Source: Sipunculus nudus
Taxonomy: Eukaryota > Annelida > Sipuncula > Golfingiida > Sipunculidae
Length of the DNA: 64,000 nucleotides
Reading direction: 5' to 3'
Assembly (NCBI GenBank): GCA_026874595.1
Contig: CM049320.1
Location: forward strand, 49,302,714 to 49,366,713
In this document: piece by piece, positions 10,900 through 21,240 of the stretch
How positions within the stretch are numbered: the first letter of the stretch is position 1
How the letters are laid out: every line of letters starts with the position of its first letter
Position numbers and translations under genes: made by a program
Notes under the pieces: model-generated
What the model was told of the DNA's origin: nothing
What the model saw: only the letters and a program-made list of their open reading frames with translations
Database searches by the model: none

Positions 10900-11828
10900 A
10901 AAGCATTTTCCCACTGAAAATTCCATACAAACTTTTGTTTCTTCTTTACAAATTAAAAAAAGGTTCAGCTACAGCAGAAAATTTTGGACAAAACTTTCTG
11001 TAGTATCCAACCATACCAAGAAAACGCATTATTTGCTTTTTTGTTTCTGGTCTAGAAAATGCAGAAATAGCACTTATTTAAGCACCAACAGGTTTTTCTT
11101 GACCCTGCCCTACAATATGACCCAAAAATGTTACTTGTGCATGACAGAACTCAGAATTGACTTAGTTGATGGTCAGATGTACTTCGCTGATTTTTTTTAA
11201 GAGGTCGCAAAGAATTTGCAAATGTTTCTCCCAGGTGTCGCTGTACACGATGAGGTCATCAATATATGCGTGGCAGCACTGAATGTCCTTGAAAAGCATA
11301 TGGATGAGGCGCTGGAATGTCGCTGGCGAGTTCTTCATGCCAAACGGCATAACAATATACTGGAACGGTCCTTGCGGCGTCACAAATACGGACACTTCTT
11401 TCGCTCGTTCTGTCAGGCGACTTGTCAGAATCCTTTTTTAGAGCTACAGACTCTATCAATACAATCATCGATCCTCGGAAACGGAAACGTGTCAGTCTTG
11501 GTGACAATGTCCAGTTTTCGAAAATTGTGCACATACGGTTACTTCCATCAGGTTTTGGCACCAGAATACATGGTGAACTCCAGTTACTGTTACTAGGTTC
11601 AATAAAATCATTGTCCAGCAAATATTGAACCTCATCTTGTAGATACTTTTGCTTTTCTGGATTAAGTCTATAGGTATGCTGCTTGACTGCGCTTGCCTCG
11701 CCGAAATCGACGTCATGCCACAGTATGTTAGTTCGCGTTGGAATGTCACTGAACAAATGTTCATAATTCCGCAGCAGGTTCTGCAGGGTCTTGTTGTTGT
11801 TGTGCGGTGAGATGTAACAGTTTGGCAT
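10900..11828 (-). pseudogene. Reverse transcriptase of Gmr1-like element, decayed
   Basis: The N-terminal part includes FIEPSNSNWSSPCILVPKPD. A shifted frame gives FVTPQGPFQYIVMPFGMKNS and the catalytic YIDD box (YIDDLIVYS) near 11,255-11,280. Beyond that, TFLGHIVGQG and RFLGMVGYYRKF motifs of Ty3 RTs follow in interrupted frames to about 10,950. The section between the fingers and palm is missing or frameshifted, so no functional enzyme is possible. The plus-strand open frames opposite are shadows. Confidence 0.8.
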
Positions 11829-11949
11829 CCAGGTTGTTAAGCACGTCTGAGTTTTTTAATGGTACTGTTCCACACTGAATGTCAACATCACACTTATAAT
11901 CAGTGTCTACTTTAACTAGATCGGGGTCAATTTTTACACAGTTAACAGC

Positions 11950-13060
11950 AGTAACATTATGTACAACATCTGATGTGCTATTTCTGCGATAATATGGTTT
12001 CAACATGTTAACATGGCACAGTTGTTTAATTTTCTTACGCCTATCTGGTGTTAACAGTATGTAATTTAATTCACTGGCTATCTTGTCAACAATGTTAGGA
12101 CCAAAAATACCTAACTTGCAGAGGTCTGCCGGGGATGGGTAGTAAGGCAAGGACCTTTTCATCAGGCTCAAACGTCCTGCTTACAGTGTGCTTGTCATAT
12201 TTTGTTTTCATTTTACTTTGTGCAGATTTTAGATTACACTTTGCCATCTCACAAGCATTGTATCGATCAGTGCGAAAGTCTGAGGCATACTGCAATAAAC
12301 TAAGACAATCAGGAATTTCACACAAGAGTTTTTCTTACAGCAGTTTTAAGGGACCTCGAACTGAGTGTCCGAAAACTAGTTCAAAGGGAGTGAAACCCAA
12401 GAACTCTTGAAAGAATTCTCTGACAGCAAACAGCAATAGGCGGATTCCTTCATCCCGGTCTTTCTGTCTGTCACAACAATAGGTCCTAATCATGTTTTTC
12501 AATGTCTGGTGAAAGCGCTCGAGGGCACCCTAACTTTCAGGATGGTATGGCGAAGAGCTGTACTGTTTATACCTAGCTCAAGCATAACTTGCTGGAAAAA
12601 AACAGACATAAAATTAGACCTTTGGTTAGACTGGACGGATTTTGATAATCCAAAAGTTGTAAAAAAGTATTCCCAATACTTTTTCCATTAATTATGCGCA
12701 ATGGTATTGCCTCAGGAAACCTGGTAGCTGAACACATAATTGCAGCAAGTATTCATGTCCAGGTTTTGTTTGGGCAGTGGTCCAACACAATCAACAATAA
12801 TCCTACTAAATGGTTCCTTGAAAGCAGGAATATGCCTAAGTGGGGCTTTAGGAGAATTCTGATTGGCTTGCCTACCATCTGGCATGTGTGGCATGATTTA
12901 CAGTATTTCAATGCGATAGCTTTTCGGTTCTACTATTTGATGTTTGATGGCCAACTCATCATCAGCGCATACATCCGGTGGTCGCCATTTACGCATAAGC
13001 ACTCCATTTTAAACATAGAAACACACTGGGTGTTGTGACATTTTATCTTTAGAAACTGCC
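11950..13060 (-). pseudogene. Integrase of Gmr1-like element, decayed
   Basis: The region from about 12,900 contains NQNSPKAPL and then FSRIIVDCVGPLP, the first catalytic Asp region of a DDE integrase. Further on a shifted frame keeps an FQQVMLELGI-like stretch. The C-terminal part (12,325-12,000) reads KYDKHTVSRTFEPDEKVL and HVNMLKPYYRR, characteristic of the end of Ty3-type integrases. Stops and frameshifts interrupt every frame. It lies directly upstream of the RT in the same orientation, which sets the domain order. Confidence 0.75.
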
Positions 13061-13074
13061 CTAGGAAACAAACA

Positions 13075-13386
13075 TTAAATATCAGGGTCCTTATGCTGCT
13101 CCGCGATATGTTCTGACATTGAAAATGCTGCATCCTGTACGGGCGAGTCATTAGACGAGTCACTAGTGACTCCCAGAGTATAATTATCTGGACCATTATC
13201 CTCATGTGTGTTTTTCTTAGCCATAGATCTAGTTACAGTACATGACGGAAACAAACCAGGAATTTCCTGATTTTCAGGATCATTATCCTGATTAAGTGAC
13301 GGTTTTTTTGTCACTATTGGCACAGGCTGTACTTTTTCACCAGCAACATCATTGCCTGACAGCAACTCAATTCCCTTAAAGTTTAA
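13075..13386 (-). pseudogene. Protease-integrase linker of Gmr1-like element
   Basis: The frame contains LLSGNDVAGEKV, KPSLNQD and a VTRSMA segment, typical of this retrotransposon group just after the protease. The plus-strand copy at 29,395-29,550 reads GNDVVGEKV and VTRSMA. The first bases (13,387-13,396) are the target-site duplication of the LINE inserted upstream. Confidence 0.75.
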
Positions 13387-13396
13387 AGTAGTTCTC
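13387..13396. repeat. LINE target-site duplication, 3' side
   Basis: AGTAGTTCTC, next to the poly(A) end of the LINE; identical to 19,376-19,385. Confidence 0.9.
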
Positions 13397-13921
13397 TTTT
13401 TTTTTTTCTTTTTTTTTTCTTCTTTTTCTTTTTACAACAGTAAATTACAAACCAAATATCAGTGTAATACAAGTACAATTCCATGTTTTACATGCGAGTA
13501 CCATATAAATCTGTCAAGGTTCATTTAGTTTTAGAATTTTCATGACTTTAAGATATTACAAAAACTCAAATTTCCAGTATACAATTTTTGTATCCTGTAG
13601 GTACATTGTTACATATACAAATATATATTTATATAAAACTTTCTGATTACCAGTTCATGTATTTACGTAAAAATGTTTACCACTGAACATTCAATTTTTT
13701 CAATCATCATTCTTTTCAAAAATTTACAAGTTTGTCTCGCAGAACTTCACAAGTCAAATGGTGAAATCAATACAAACCCTGACATTTCCTATTATGTTAA
13801 CATTTAATACTATATTCACATAAATTGAAACAAATATCATACATTATATACACACTCATGAAGCCGAAAGGGTCACCGCCTGGCTGTATATAGCAAAATG
13901 ATAGTAGTTGAATAATATACA

Positions 13922-16900
13922 TCACTTCTTGTTTAGTATAGTATGAGGAATTGGTTTCCATTTTATTTCATGTATAGTACTTTTGTGCCTTTTTTCCGCC
14001 ACTTTGCGTTCAAGATATTCAAATCTTTTCAGTTTTGTCACATACTGATCCAATGAAAGAGGTGCCAGATTATTCCTATTACTAAAAACCATGATCTTGT
14101 AGACCAACATCAACATATTTACAAGCGCAGCATGTTCTGATTTTTCTGCTCCAGTGTATAAAAGTTGACGACCGAGGCTTGGCATCTCTAATCCAAAATT
14201 TTTAGCCCAAGACTTAATTTGGAAGTAAAAGTTTTTGGAAATGTGCCATTCACAGAATAAATGATAAATAGATTCATTTTCAGTGAAACAATAAGAACAT
14301 CTGTCTGTGTCTGTTATCCTCCATCTAAATAGATTTTCGTTAACAGAAAGGATGTTATGCAGAATTCTAAACTGGAATTGCCTTAGATACATGTCTAGAG
14401 TGGTCTTATAAACGTAATTAATTGCTCGTTTCAAGTTAAAGTCTTTATACAGGTTTGGTAACTTTATTTTGAAGATTGGTTCAGAAGTTTTACATGATAT
14501 TATTTTGTTGTAGACACTTCTGAATGTGAGTTTGTCCAAATCTAGAACAACGTCATTGTAGGATATAAATACATTATTTAATACAGAAGAAATATTAACC
14601 TCAATATATCTGTTAAAATCATTATCCTGAAACCATTTTTGTGGAATAGCCCTTTGCAGAGCTATCCAGTGGATATAGTATTTGTTGTAAGCATAACTGT
14701 TTTTTGCTACAACTTCCTCAAATTTTTTTTTTTTACCTCTGTCATTGTACAAATCACGAACATACTTTATACCAAGAATATCAAGAAAATAATAATAGAC
14801 TGATTTACCTCCTATCTTGATGTATCTATTATTCCATAGATGTTGTGTCAAGACTGTTTCTTTACTTAATGGTTCCCCGGAAGTAACAGAGTGCCATACA
14901 TCAAGGCAACGTAAATAAAAAGATGACATTCCTATTTTTAGAATTTCAGAATCCAAGTTACCTCTGATATTTTTCATTCCACCAACGCGTTTTAAATAAA
15001 GATTAGGTATTATTGCATACTTTCTCGTGTCACCTGTGATGATTTTCTTCATCCACATAAATCTTTGAGTTTCTATTATTGTATTAATATCAGGCAGCCT
15101 CAAGCCACCGTTCCCATAGTTATTGATAAGGACATTATATTTTATTTTCGGTTTCCTTCCATGCCATATGAAATCAACCATGACATTTTTTACAGTCTTA
15201 ACGAATTCTCTGGGTGGTTCCAGAATGTTTGTTACGTATATTATTTTTGAAATGCCTAAGGATTTTAAGATCACATTTTTACCAAATATGGTTAAAGGCC
15301 TCTGTCTCCATACATTTAGAAGTGTCTTTAACTGTTCCAATATTTTAGTAAAATTTAATACATTGGAAAGATTTTTATCATGTGTATGCCATATCCCTAA
15401 TATTTTTAGTGCTTCGGTATTAAGGTCTATCCATTTAAAACGTTCCATTTTATTATACACAGGTTGCTTCGTTGTCCATGCTGCTTCACATTTTTCATAA
15501 TTTATCTTAATAGACGAAAGCTGCGCAAATTTATCCAACACTGAGCATAATGCAACCATTGAGTCTATGTCTTTCAGAAAAAATGTGGTATCGTCTGCAT
15601 ACATACACTGTTTAATTTCAAAGCCGTTAATATTAATCCCTTTGATAGACACAGATTTACGTACCATTATTGCTAGGATTTCAATTGCCATGACAAACAA
15701 ATATGGCGCCAGGGGGTCTCCTTGTCTGGTACCTTTTGCTACACTGACATATCCTGTAGTGTAACCGTTATTTATAATACAGCTTTGGATATCGTTATGA
15801 AGAAGTTGTATCCATTTAATAAAATCTGTCTGGAAGCCAAACTTTTCCAAAACACTGAACATATAGTTATGATCTATGGAGTCGAAAGCAGCAGCAAAAT
15901 CAACGGCAAACAAGATATTAGGTTTATTTTTTTTAATACAGTAATCTAAGATATCACAAATTAAGCGGTTCGTTTCACAAATGTTTCTCCCGGGAACAAA
16001 GGCCGTTTGGTCCTCATTAATAAGATGAGGAAGAACAGCTTTTACGCGCCCTGCTAAAATTTTACTCAATATCTTATAATCGACATTTAACAAACTAATT
16101 GGTCGCCATGATGAGATTAAACGATTATCTTTACCTGGTTTTTCTATCAAAGTAACCACTGCTTGCCTTTGACTTGTAGTTAGCTTACCCTCCTCAAAAC
16201 ATCTGTTTAAACAATTAACGAGATCCTTTCCGACGAGATCAAAAAATTTTATATAGAATTCTTTTGGCAATCCATCATTCCCGGGAGTTTTATTATTTTT
16301 CATTTGTTTCAATGTTGATAGGACTTCTTTTTCTGAGATCATTCCATCACAACTAGCTGCTTGCATATCTGATAGGACTGGAGTATCATACTCTGACAGA
16401 AGTTGTGTACACTCTCGTTTTGAAAAGGTACCAGTACAGGTGTACTTTTCTTCATAAAATCTTTTCAGTTCTATCATAATTTTACGCTGATCTGTTATAT
16501 CTTTCCCATTACACAATAATTTTCTTATGGTTGTTTTGCTTTTGTTTTTTCTTTCCAAATTCATAAAGTACTTTGAATTACGCTCCCCTTCTTCAAACCA
16601 TGTGATTCTAGACCTTATCATGGAGCCATCGACTATTCTCTCATAATGCTTATCTATTTCTCGAGATATTTGATCGATCTCCGTTTGATTATTACTGTTA
16701 TGCAAGTTGAATTTTACATCCTTTAAACTTTTCTCTAGGTTTTTCAGTATAAGCTTTTCACGTCTACATTTTCTTTTAGAATATGAGATTGAATATTCTC
16801 TTATTTTAAACTTTAGATATTCCCACCATTTTGTTTCCCTATCTTTGTTTTCATAATGCTCTTTCCACTTTTTTATGTTTTCTCGCATTGATGACACAAA

Positions 16901-17698
16901 AACTGGATCTTCCAGGAGGGACAAATTTAATTTCCAGAAGGACGGGCCATGTTTACAACCACTTGGCGATTTGAAGTCACATTTCACTGCCGAGTGATCT
17001 GTTAAAATTGCTGGAATTATATTAACCTGTATGACCTGATTATTCAAATTACTGGAGATTAGAATATAATCAAGCCTTCTATTTATAGTATGTTTTTTAC
17101 TACTCCAACTGAAATTCGAATAAGAGGGATTCCTTAATCTCCATATATCAATTAATCCATATGTTTGTATGAAGCCTTGAACACTCTCAATGGACTTCAA
17201 CTTTGGCTGGTAATTCCCACCCTGCGTATCAATTTTATCAAAACATAAATTAAAATCACCGCACCAGATTATATTAGTATGTGGCTCCAACTCAATAAGC
17301 TTGAGTTTTTCGGCCATTTCATGAAAATAGCGTACTTGTTCAGTTTCGGTGTTTGGAGCGTAAGTATTTATAAACAAAAAAGATTGTCCTTGAAAATTTG
17401 CTTTTAGATAAACAGTGCGCCCTTCGTTGTCTGTATGGAAGCTTGTCTCAGAAATATCAACTTGTTTACCAACTAATACAGCTACACCCCTCGATTGGTT
17501 TGACCCATGTGAATAAAAGTGTAGCCCCTGCCAATCTTTCCTCCAAATATCTTCATCGCTTTTTAAACTATGCACCTCTTGTAAAAATATCAAACTCCGA
17601 TTTCCACCATGATCAAGCAACCAATGAAAAATCTTTCTCCTTTTTCTGTACCCACGTAGACCTCTCACATTTAGGGTAATGACTGAAAAACCAGTCAT
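13922..17698 (-). CDS. LINE ORF2: endonuclease-reverse transcriptase
   Basis: This 1,258-aa protein would nick target DNA and copy the element's RNA into it. Residues 1-245 form an APE-type endonuclease: N10 in LNVRGLR, E41 in LQEVH, TYAPN at 112-116, GDFN at 147-150, RRLD at 207-210 and TDHS at 233-236. The reverse transcriptase spans about 455-760: TPGNDGLPKEF (471-481), WRPISLLNVDYK (531-542), motif A FAVDFAAAFD with D600, GTRQGDP (656-662) and the catalytic YADD at 700-703. A C-terminal CCHC-type knuckle uses C1134, C1137, H1146 and C1149. All catalytic residues I can check are present and no stop interrupts the frame. Motifs and layout place it in the L1/Tx1 group. The start is the first Met, just before the endonuclease motif; its ATG overlaps the TGA of a 109-codon upstream frame. 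Confidence 0.95.
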   Translation of the reverse strand: MTGFSVITLNVRGLRGYRKRRKIFHWLLDHGGNRSLIFLQEVHSLKSDEDIWRKDWQGLHFYSHGSNQSRGVAVLVGKQVDISETSFHTDNEGRTVYLKANFQGQSFLFINTYAPNTETEQVRYFHEMAEKLKLIELEPHTNIIWCGDFNLCFDKIDTQGGNYQPKLKSIESVQGFIQTYGLIDIWRLRNPSYSNFSWSSKKHTINRRLDYILISSNLNNQVIQVNIIPAILTDHSAVKCDFKSPSGCKHGPSFWKLNLSLLEDPVFVSSMRENIKKWKEHYENKDRETKWWEYLKFKIREYSISYSKRKCRREKLILKNLEKSLKDVKFNLHNSNNQTEIDQISREIDKHYERIVDGSMIRSRITWFEEGERNSKYFMNLERKNKSKTTIRKLLCNGKDITDQRKIMIELKRFYEEKYTCTGTFSKRECTQLLSEYDTPVLSDMQAASCDGMISEKEVLSTLKQMKNNKTPGNDGLPKEFYIKFFDLVGKDLVNCLNRCFEEGKLTTSQRQAVVTLIEKPGKDNRLISSWRPISLLNVDYKILSKILAGRVKAVLPHLINEDQTAFVPGRNICETNRLICDILDYCIKKNKPNILFAVDFAAAFDSIDHNYMFSVLEKFGFQTDFIKWIQLLHNDIQSCIINNGYTTGYVSVAKGTRQGDPLAPYLFVMAIEILAIMVRKSVSIKGININGFEIKQCMYADDTTFFLKDIDSMVALCSVLDKFAQLSSIKINYEKCEAAWTTKQPVYNKMERFKWIDLNTEALKILGIWHTHDKNLSNVLNFTKILEQLKTLLNVWRQRPLTIFGKNVILKSLGISKIIYVTNILEPPREFVKTVKNVMVDFIWHGRKPKIKYNVLINNYGNGGLRLPDINTIIETQRFMWMKKIITGDTRKYAIIPNLYLKRVGGMKNIRGNLDSEILKIGMSSFYLRCLDVWHSVTSGEPLSKETVLTQHLWNNRYIKIGGKSVYYYFLDILGIKYVRDLYNDRGKKKKFEEVVAKNSYAYNKYYIHWIALQRAIPQKWFQDNDFNRYIEVNISSVLNNVFISYNDVVLDLDKLTFRSVYNKIISCKTSEPIFKIKLPNLYKDFNLKRAINYVYKTTLDMYLRQFQFRILHNILSVNENLFRWRITDTDRCSYCFTENESIYHLFCEWHISKNFYFQIKSWAKNFGLEMPSLGRQLLYTGAEKSEHAALVNMLMLVYKIMVFSNRNNLAPLSLDQYVTKLKRFEYLERKVAEKRHKSTIHEIKWKPIPHTILNKK

Positions 17699-18024
17699 GA
17701 TATTATTATCTCTATTAAAGACTTAACTTTAAGCACAATATTTTGCATTATAGTACTCACATGAAATTTCAATAGTACAGTTTCACAAAAATCTACAAAT
17801 TTATGTACCTGTGTGACACATTCTTTCAATTCGTATAGTATAGATATATTAGTCATAATGCTAAATGGAATGTTCAAAAATAAATTGAACAAATAGAAGA
17901 CGCTGGACATTGATCGAGATAGTGTGAAATTAGAATCTGAATAAGCTTTAATAATTTTGACATTACTTTTTGAGGTAAAGATTAAGTTACCCCAAATCCA
18001 AAATGAAATGAAGAAAATGAACAA
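17695..18024 (-). other. 109-codon open frame overlapping the ORF2 start (ATGA)
   Basis: This minus-strand frame ends in a TGA that overlaps the ORF2 ATG as ATGA, an arrangement used in some retrotransposons for termination-reinitiation. Its composition is hydrophobic and AT-driven (start MFIFFISFWIWG) and no domain is recognisable. It may simply be the spacer between ORF1 and ORF2. I keep it as an open frame, not a gene. Confidence 0.25.
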
Positions 18025-18666
18025 TTTGGTACACCTATTGGTAGACTGGCTCCGGCGTTCTACGAGTTTTCCTCAAGATATTTATTGGAGAGAACCTGAA
18101 TAATACAGAAATAAAATTATTGCAAATATTGTTTGCCACCTATTATTTTTACTGCAGAAACATCCGTGCAAGTAAATATTTACTCACTAACATATACACA
18201 AAATATACATATACATAAATGTGGATTATGGTAGATTGAGCACATGTTCAGGTTACTGTTGAATATTATCGTGACTTAAAGCCATTATATTCACAGTATC
18301 AAAAATATAATGCCTCAATCAATAACAAAAAAGTAGGCTTATTTGTAAGAGAGGACAGAATGCTGTTTAATAGTGCAGTGGAACCTATCTGAACGACCAC
18401 CCGTCCAACAAAAAAAAGGAAACGTTCACCAAGACCAGTCATTGAGCGGGCCGAAAGCTCCCTCACCGGCCAAAGACCATAACTAAACGCGGAAGACTAC
18501 CTCAGCCAAAAACACAGCTGGTCCCCCACACAGGCCTCACTGCATACATATATATATATTTATATATCCATATACATATACATACACACATATATACACA
18601 CATATATATACATATCCATATAAACACAAATACACTCATATATTTGGGTGCATATCACATGCAATT
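18025..18666 (-). other. LINE inter-ORF region with repeats
   Basis: The gap between ORF1 and ORF2 is 968 bp, long for this type of element. It contains a low-complexity ATATACAC tract (18,540-18,625) and, at 18,377, CAGTGGAACCTATCTG, resembling MITE ends at 26,826 and 61,146. A nested insertion could explain the length; I could not find a matching right end. Confidence 0.5.
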
Positions 18667-19375
18667 TCAATATTTTGATGTGGTAGAAGCAACTGGAGTG
18701 GATGACAGCTGCGGACCACCAACGACAGTTTCACAGTAACTACGGGGGGGATTTTGGATAAGCTGCTCGCACCAGGCTTGCAGTTTTCTGGTGCTTTCAA
18801 AGCGATTTGTCTTCCCTGCCCGATCTCTTACAAACACAACACCGTCTATGGTCCAGCAATCGTTAATCAGATTGTCCCTTTTTATTTGTAAAGCGGATTT
18901 AAGCATGGCCAAACGTGTTCGCGTTAAATCCTCATTTACAAAAACACCTTTTGCTCTCTCACCTGCTAGTTTAAGTTTGGATTTACTTTTCATGACTGAT
19001 TCCTTTGTCTTGTGTGACAAGAATTTAACAAGGATTTGTCTAGGCTTTCCTTGTGGCTCTGGACGTCCCACTCTGTGAGAACGTTCAATATCATGTTCGC
19101 TCATGTTAAGTCCCATTAAATCATTAGCCATTTTCACTACCATACTGTCTGTATTTTCTCCTCTCTGTTCTGGCCATGTATTTATTATGCGAACTGAGTT
19201 CCTTCTAGAATATTGTTGTTGTGTGTCCAGCTCTTCTTTCATGTCAGAAACAGTGTGTTCCAATTGAACAACCCGCTCATTGAGTTCATTAATTTTCTGC
19301 TCGTACACTTTTAGTTGTTGTTGTACTGAAGCATCAATGATACTTTTTAAAACACTCTGTACTGACTCAGTACTC
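18667..19375 (-). CDS. LINE ORF1 protein, N-terminally truncated
   Basis: The frame is open from the LINE 5' boundary to the stop at 18,667, about 235 codons, with no ATG at its start. The upstream part (around SIIDASVQQQLKVYEQK) continues into a heptad-rich coiled coil, INELNERVVQLEHTV. The conserved ORF1 core follows: QQYSRRNSVRI, IERSHRVGRP, RQILVKFLSHKTKESVM and VFVNEDLTRTR, as in L1-type RNA-binding ORF1 proteins (RRM and C-terminal domain). The protein would coat the element's RNA as a trimer. The missing N-terminus means this copy cannot make a normal ORF1 protein. Confidence 0.85.
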
Positions 19376-19385
19376 AGTAGTTCTC
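19376..19385. repeat. LINE target-site duplication, 5' side
   Basis: AGTAGTTCTC, next to the truncated 5' end of the LINE; identical to 13,387-13,396. Confidence 0.9.
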
Positions 19386-19560
19386 AGCCTACAGTAATAT
19401 TCCCAAAAATCAAATATGACTCTAAATGAACACTGTGAAGCGGAACTGAAATGGAACTATAAGACCTAATAGAAAATGGCAAAGTGTTTGCTTACATGGG
19501 AGTTTGGCCTGAACCAGTGTCCCTCAAAATTCTACAAGGGAATACCAAAGCACTACCGTT
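19386..19560 (-). pseudogene. Retroviral-type aspartic protease fragment of Gmr1-like element
   Basis: The minus-strand translation includes RDTGSGQT, with the D-T-G catalytic triad of retroelement aspartic proteases. It aligns at nucleotide level with 29,185-29,350 of the second copy, including TTCCGCTTCACAGTGT and GGGAATATTACTGT. A stop codon follows soon after the motif. The LINE insertion cuts the region off from its continuation at 13,386. Confidence 0.7.
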
Positions 19561-19677
19561 CGAGGACTAAGGACTTTACAGCTTCTTCAAACAGTTTACG
19601 TTGACCCATGCGACCCCTAAGTTAAAGTACTGAAAGTTGTCGCTAAGGTTTTTGAACAAATGTTTATAATGTTTTTT

Positions 19678-19850
19678 TTTGCCTCCGCCAGTAGGGTATG
19701 CGTTTATGCCTGTTCGTGTGTGTTTTGTGTGTGTGTTTGTTCACAACAAAATTCACAATCATGAAAAGGATTCTCATAGTCTTCAGATCATTTGGAAATA
19801 AGCTGGTGAAGAATCGATTAGCTTTTCACGTGGATCAGGCGCATGATATG
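19678..19850 (+). repeat. Dispersed repeat, copy 1
   Basis: Starts TGCCTCCGCCAGTAGGGTATG. It shares an ordered series of blocks with 55,447-55,620, including TTTGTTCACAA, AGAATC and a GATCNGG block. The type resembles a repeat common in marine animal genomes that begins near a CCTCCGCC motif. Confidence 0.6.
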
Positions 19851-19860
19851 GATTAAGAAA

Positions 19861-20368
19861 AGTCATCGAAGAATTTCACAAATGTACAGGCACGAATAAA
19901 CCTTAGAATATGTGCCAAATAAATGAATGCACAAGATTTTTGGAGGCCTGCATTCCTTTGTTTGTAGAGTTCCAGCTTTGAAAATAAAATTTCATAGCTT
20001 TGGAAATACATAAACGAAACTATTTTCCTCATATAAAAAAAGTAGCGTGATAGGAATATCATGTATAAGGTGAATATTGTTAATTTTGAGTATATATAAA
20101 AATGTTAAATTATTATTAATTAACAGCAAATATAATTTTATTCCTACATGTGAAAGGTTAAAATTATTTTAAACCGTATTTAGATATTTTGATTAAAATG
20201 AGCGTTCGTGCATGTTACATGGATTGATATAGTGAATACCCCTTAGTGAATGTGACACCTATATCTCATATATGCTTGTTTATACCTTTAATACAATTAA
20301 ATGTTTATCTTCTCCCTTTCCAAATAGTTTCTATGTAAGTATGATGGTCACAGCTGAAACTACCTTGC
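19861..20368. other. AT-rich non-coding sequence
   Basis: I see no coding or repeat structure here. The end marks where copy B of the segmental duplication begins to match the window start. Confidence 0.5.
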
Positions 20369-20689
20369 ATAGAAACCCCAAAGTAATGAAATATTATTCG
20401 AAGTTTTTTTACAGTCTCCTTTTGACACACTGTTTATTTTCGTATAACGTTTTTAAGGATATTTGTATTTCCGATGATATAATAGAAATCCACTGGTTGC
20501 TGAGCCCATGGGGCCGAGGGACGACACAGTTGCCCGAATACGGCAGTATTATAATTGACGGTCGTCACATGAGGACTTTTCGAGCATTTTCTTCTTAGTT
20601 ACACATCGGATATGCACGTTTTTGTTGGGAAATGTCGGGGATGAGGCAAAGTATGGTCTAAGGGGATTCATTTCCCATATTTTCACCTA

Positions 20690-21060
20690 AATCCTTGGGA
20701 TTTCACTTTATTAGCTCAGCTGACTATAAGTCATCTGAGCTATAGTCATGGTTTTTTTTCAAGGGGCCCATTGCACACCACACTATGCAGGCCATTTAAG
20801 ATAGTTGTAGTACAATATTTTACCACTAGGGAAGAGTATTGGATCTAAGGCTCCTATACAATCACTTTTAAAATGTGCATATATTAAATCAAATAAATAC
20901 AGCGGAGGTTTTGGTCTCTTTCGAAAGGCTAAATAACTAAATTCCGATATACTTGCAAAAATGTTTTTCCCCATATGTTTTGCTTGACTGCGGCGAAGCA
21001 AAATTGACCCAATCAGACCTACAAATGATTTGGATACCATATCTTCTGGTTATTTAGTAA
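20690..21060. repeat. Insertion unique to copy B with hairpin end
   Basis: This stretch has no counterpart in copy A. It contains a 29-base near-perfect hairpin at 20,706-20,734: AGCTCAG and TGACT pair with AGTCA and CTGAGCT around an ATA loop. The same end occurs inverted at 35,041-35,078 (TATAGTCAGCTGAGCTA). It is probably one end of a dispersed element family. Confidence 0.6.
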
Positions 21061-21240
21061 AATAAATTATACCCAAACGTTGTCAATTTTGTTAAGATTC
21101 AGCACTCTGTGTATCCAGGGGGTAAATCCGGCCCCTGTTTAACCCGTCCCCGGGGATTGAGCTGTGGACCAGTCCGGCCAGCACAAAAACGGGTTATTGC
21201 TTGTATCGGTACATGTAATACATGAAAGGAACACAAAGCC

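Larger units (their letters stand above)
13397..19375 (-). mobile_element. L1/Tx1-like LINE retrotransposon, 5' truncated in ORF1
   Basis: A 5,979-bp element on the minus strand is flanked by identical 10-bp target duplications AGTAGTTCTC (13,387-13,396 and 19,376-19,385). It ends in a poly(A) tail, seen as the T-rich tract at 13,397-13,435. ORF2 is intact. ORF1 is open right up to the 5' boundary without an ATG, so the insertion is 5' truncated inside ORF1, as is usual for target-primed reverse transcription. The second Gmr1-like copy (29,340-29,400) shows the uninterrupted target sequence. The intact 1,258-codon ORF2 implies recent insertion. Confidence 0.92.
8230..19640 (-). mobile_element. 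Gmr1-like Ty3/gypsy retrotransposon pol relic, split by two insertions
   Basis: On the minus strand, in transcript order, I read protease (19,545-19,386), protease-integrase linker (13,386-13,075), integrase (13,060-11,950), reverse transcriptase (11,828-10,900) and RNase H (8,569-8,390). The integrase-before-RT order is unlike ordinary Ty3/gypsy (RT-RH-IN). It matches the Gmr1 group, known from deuterostomes to have a Ty1/copia-like order. Many stops and frameshifts show the element is dead. A LINE (13,397-19,375) and a 2.2-kb element (8,570-10,814) interrupt it. I found no convincing LTRs, gag or primer-binding site. Confidence 0.8.

Noticed and set aside
11216-11628. Plus-strand open frames
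   Set aside because: Shadows of the reverse transcriptase relic on the minus strand.
15065-15949. Several plus-strand open frames
   Set aside because: Shadows of LINE ORF2, which is intact on the minus strand.
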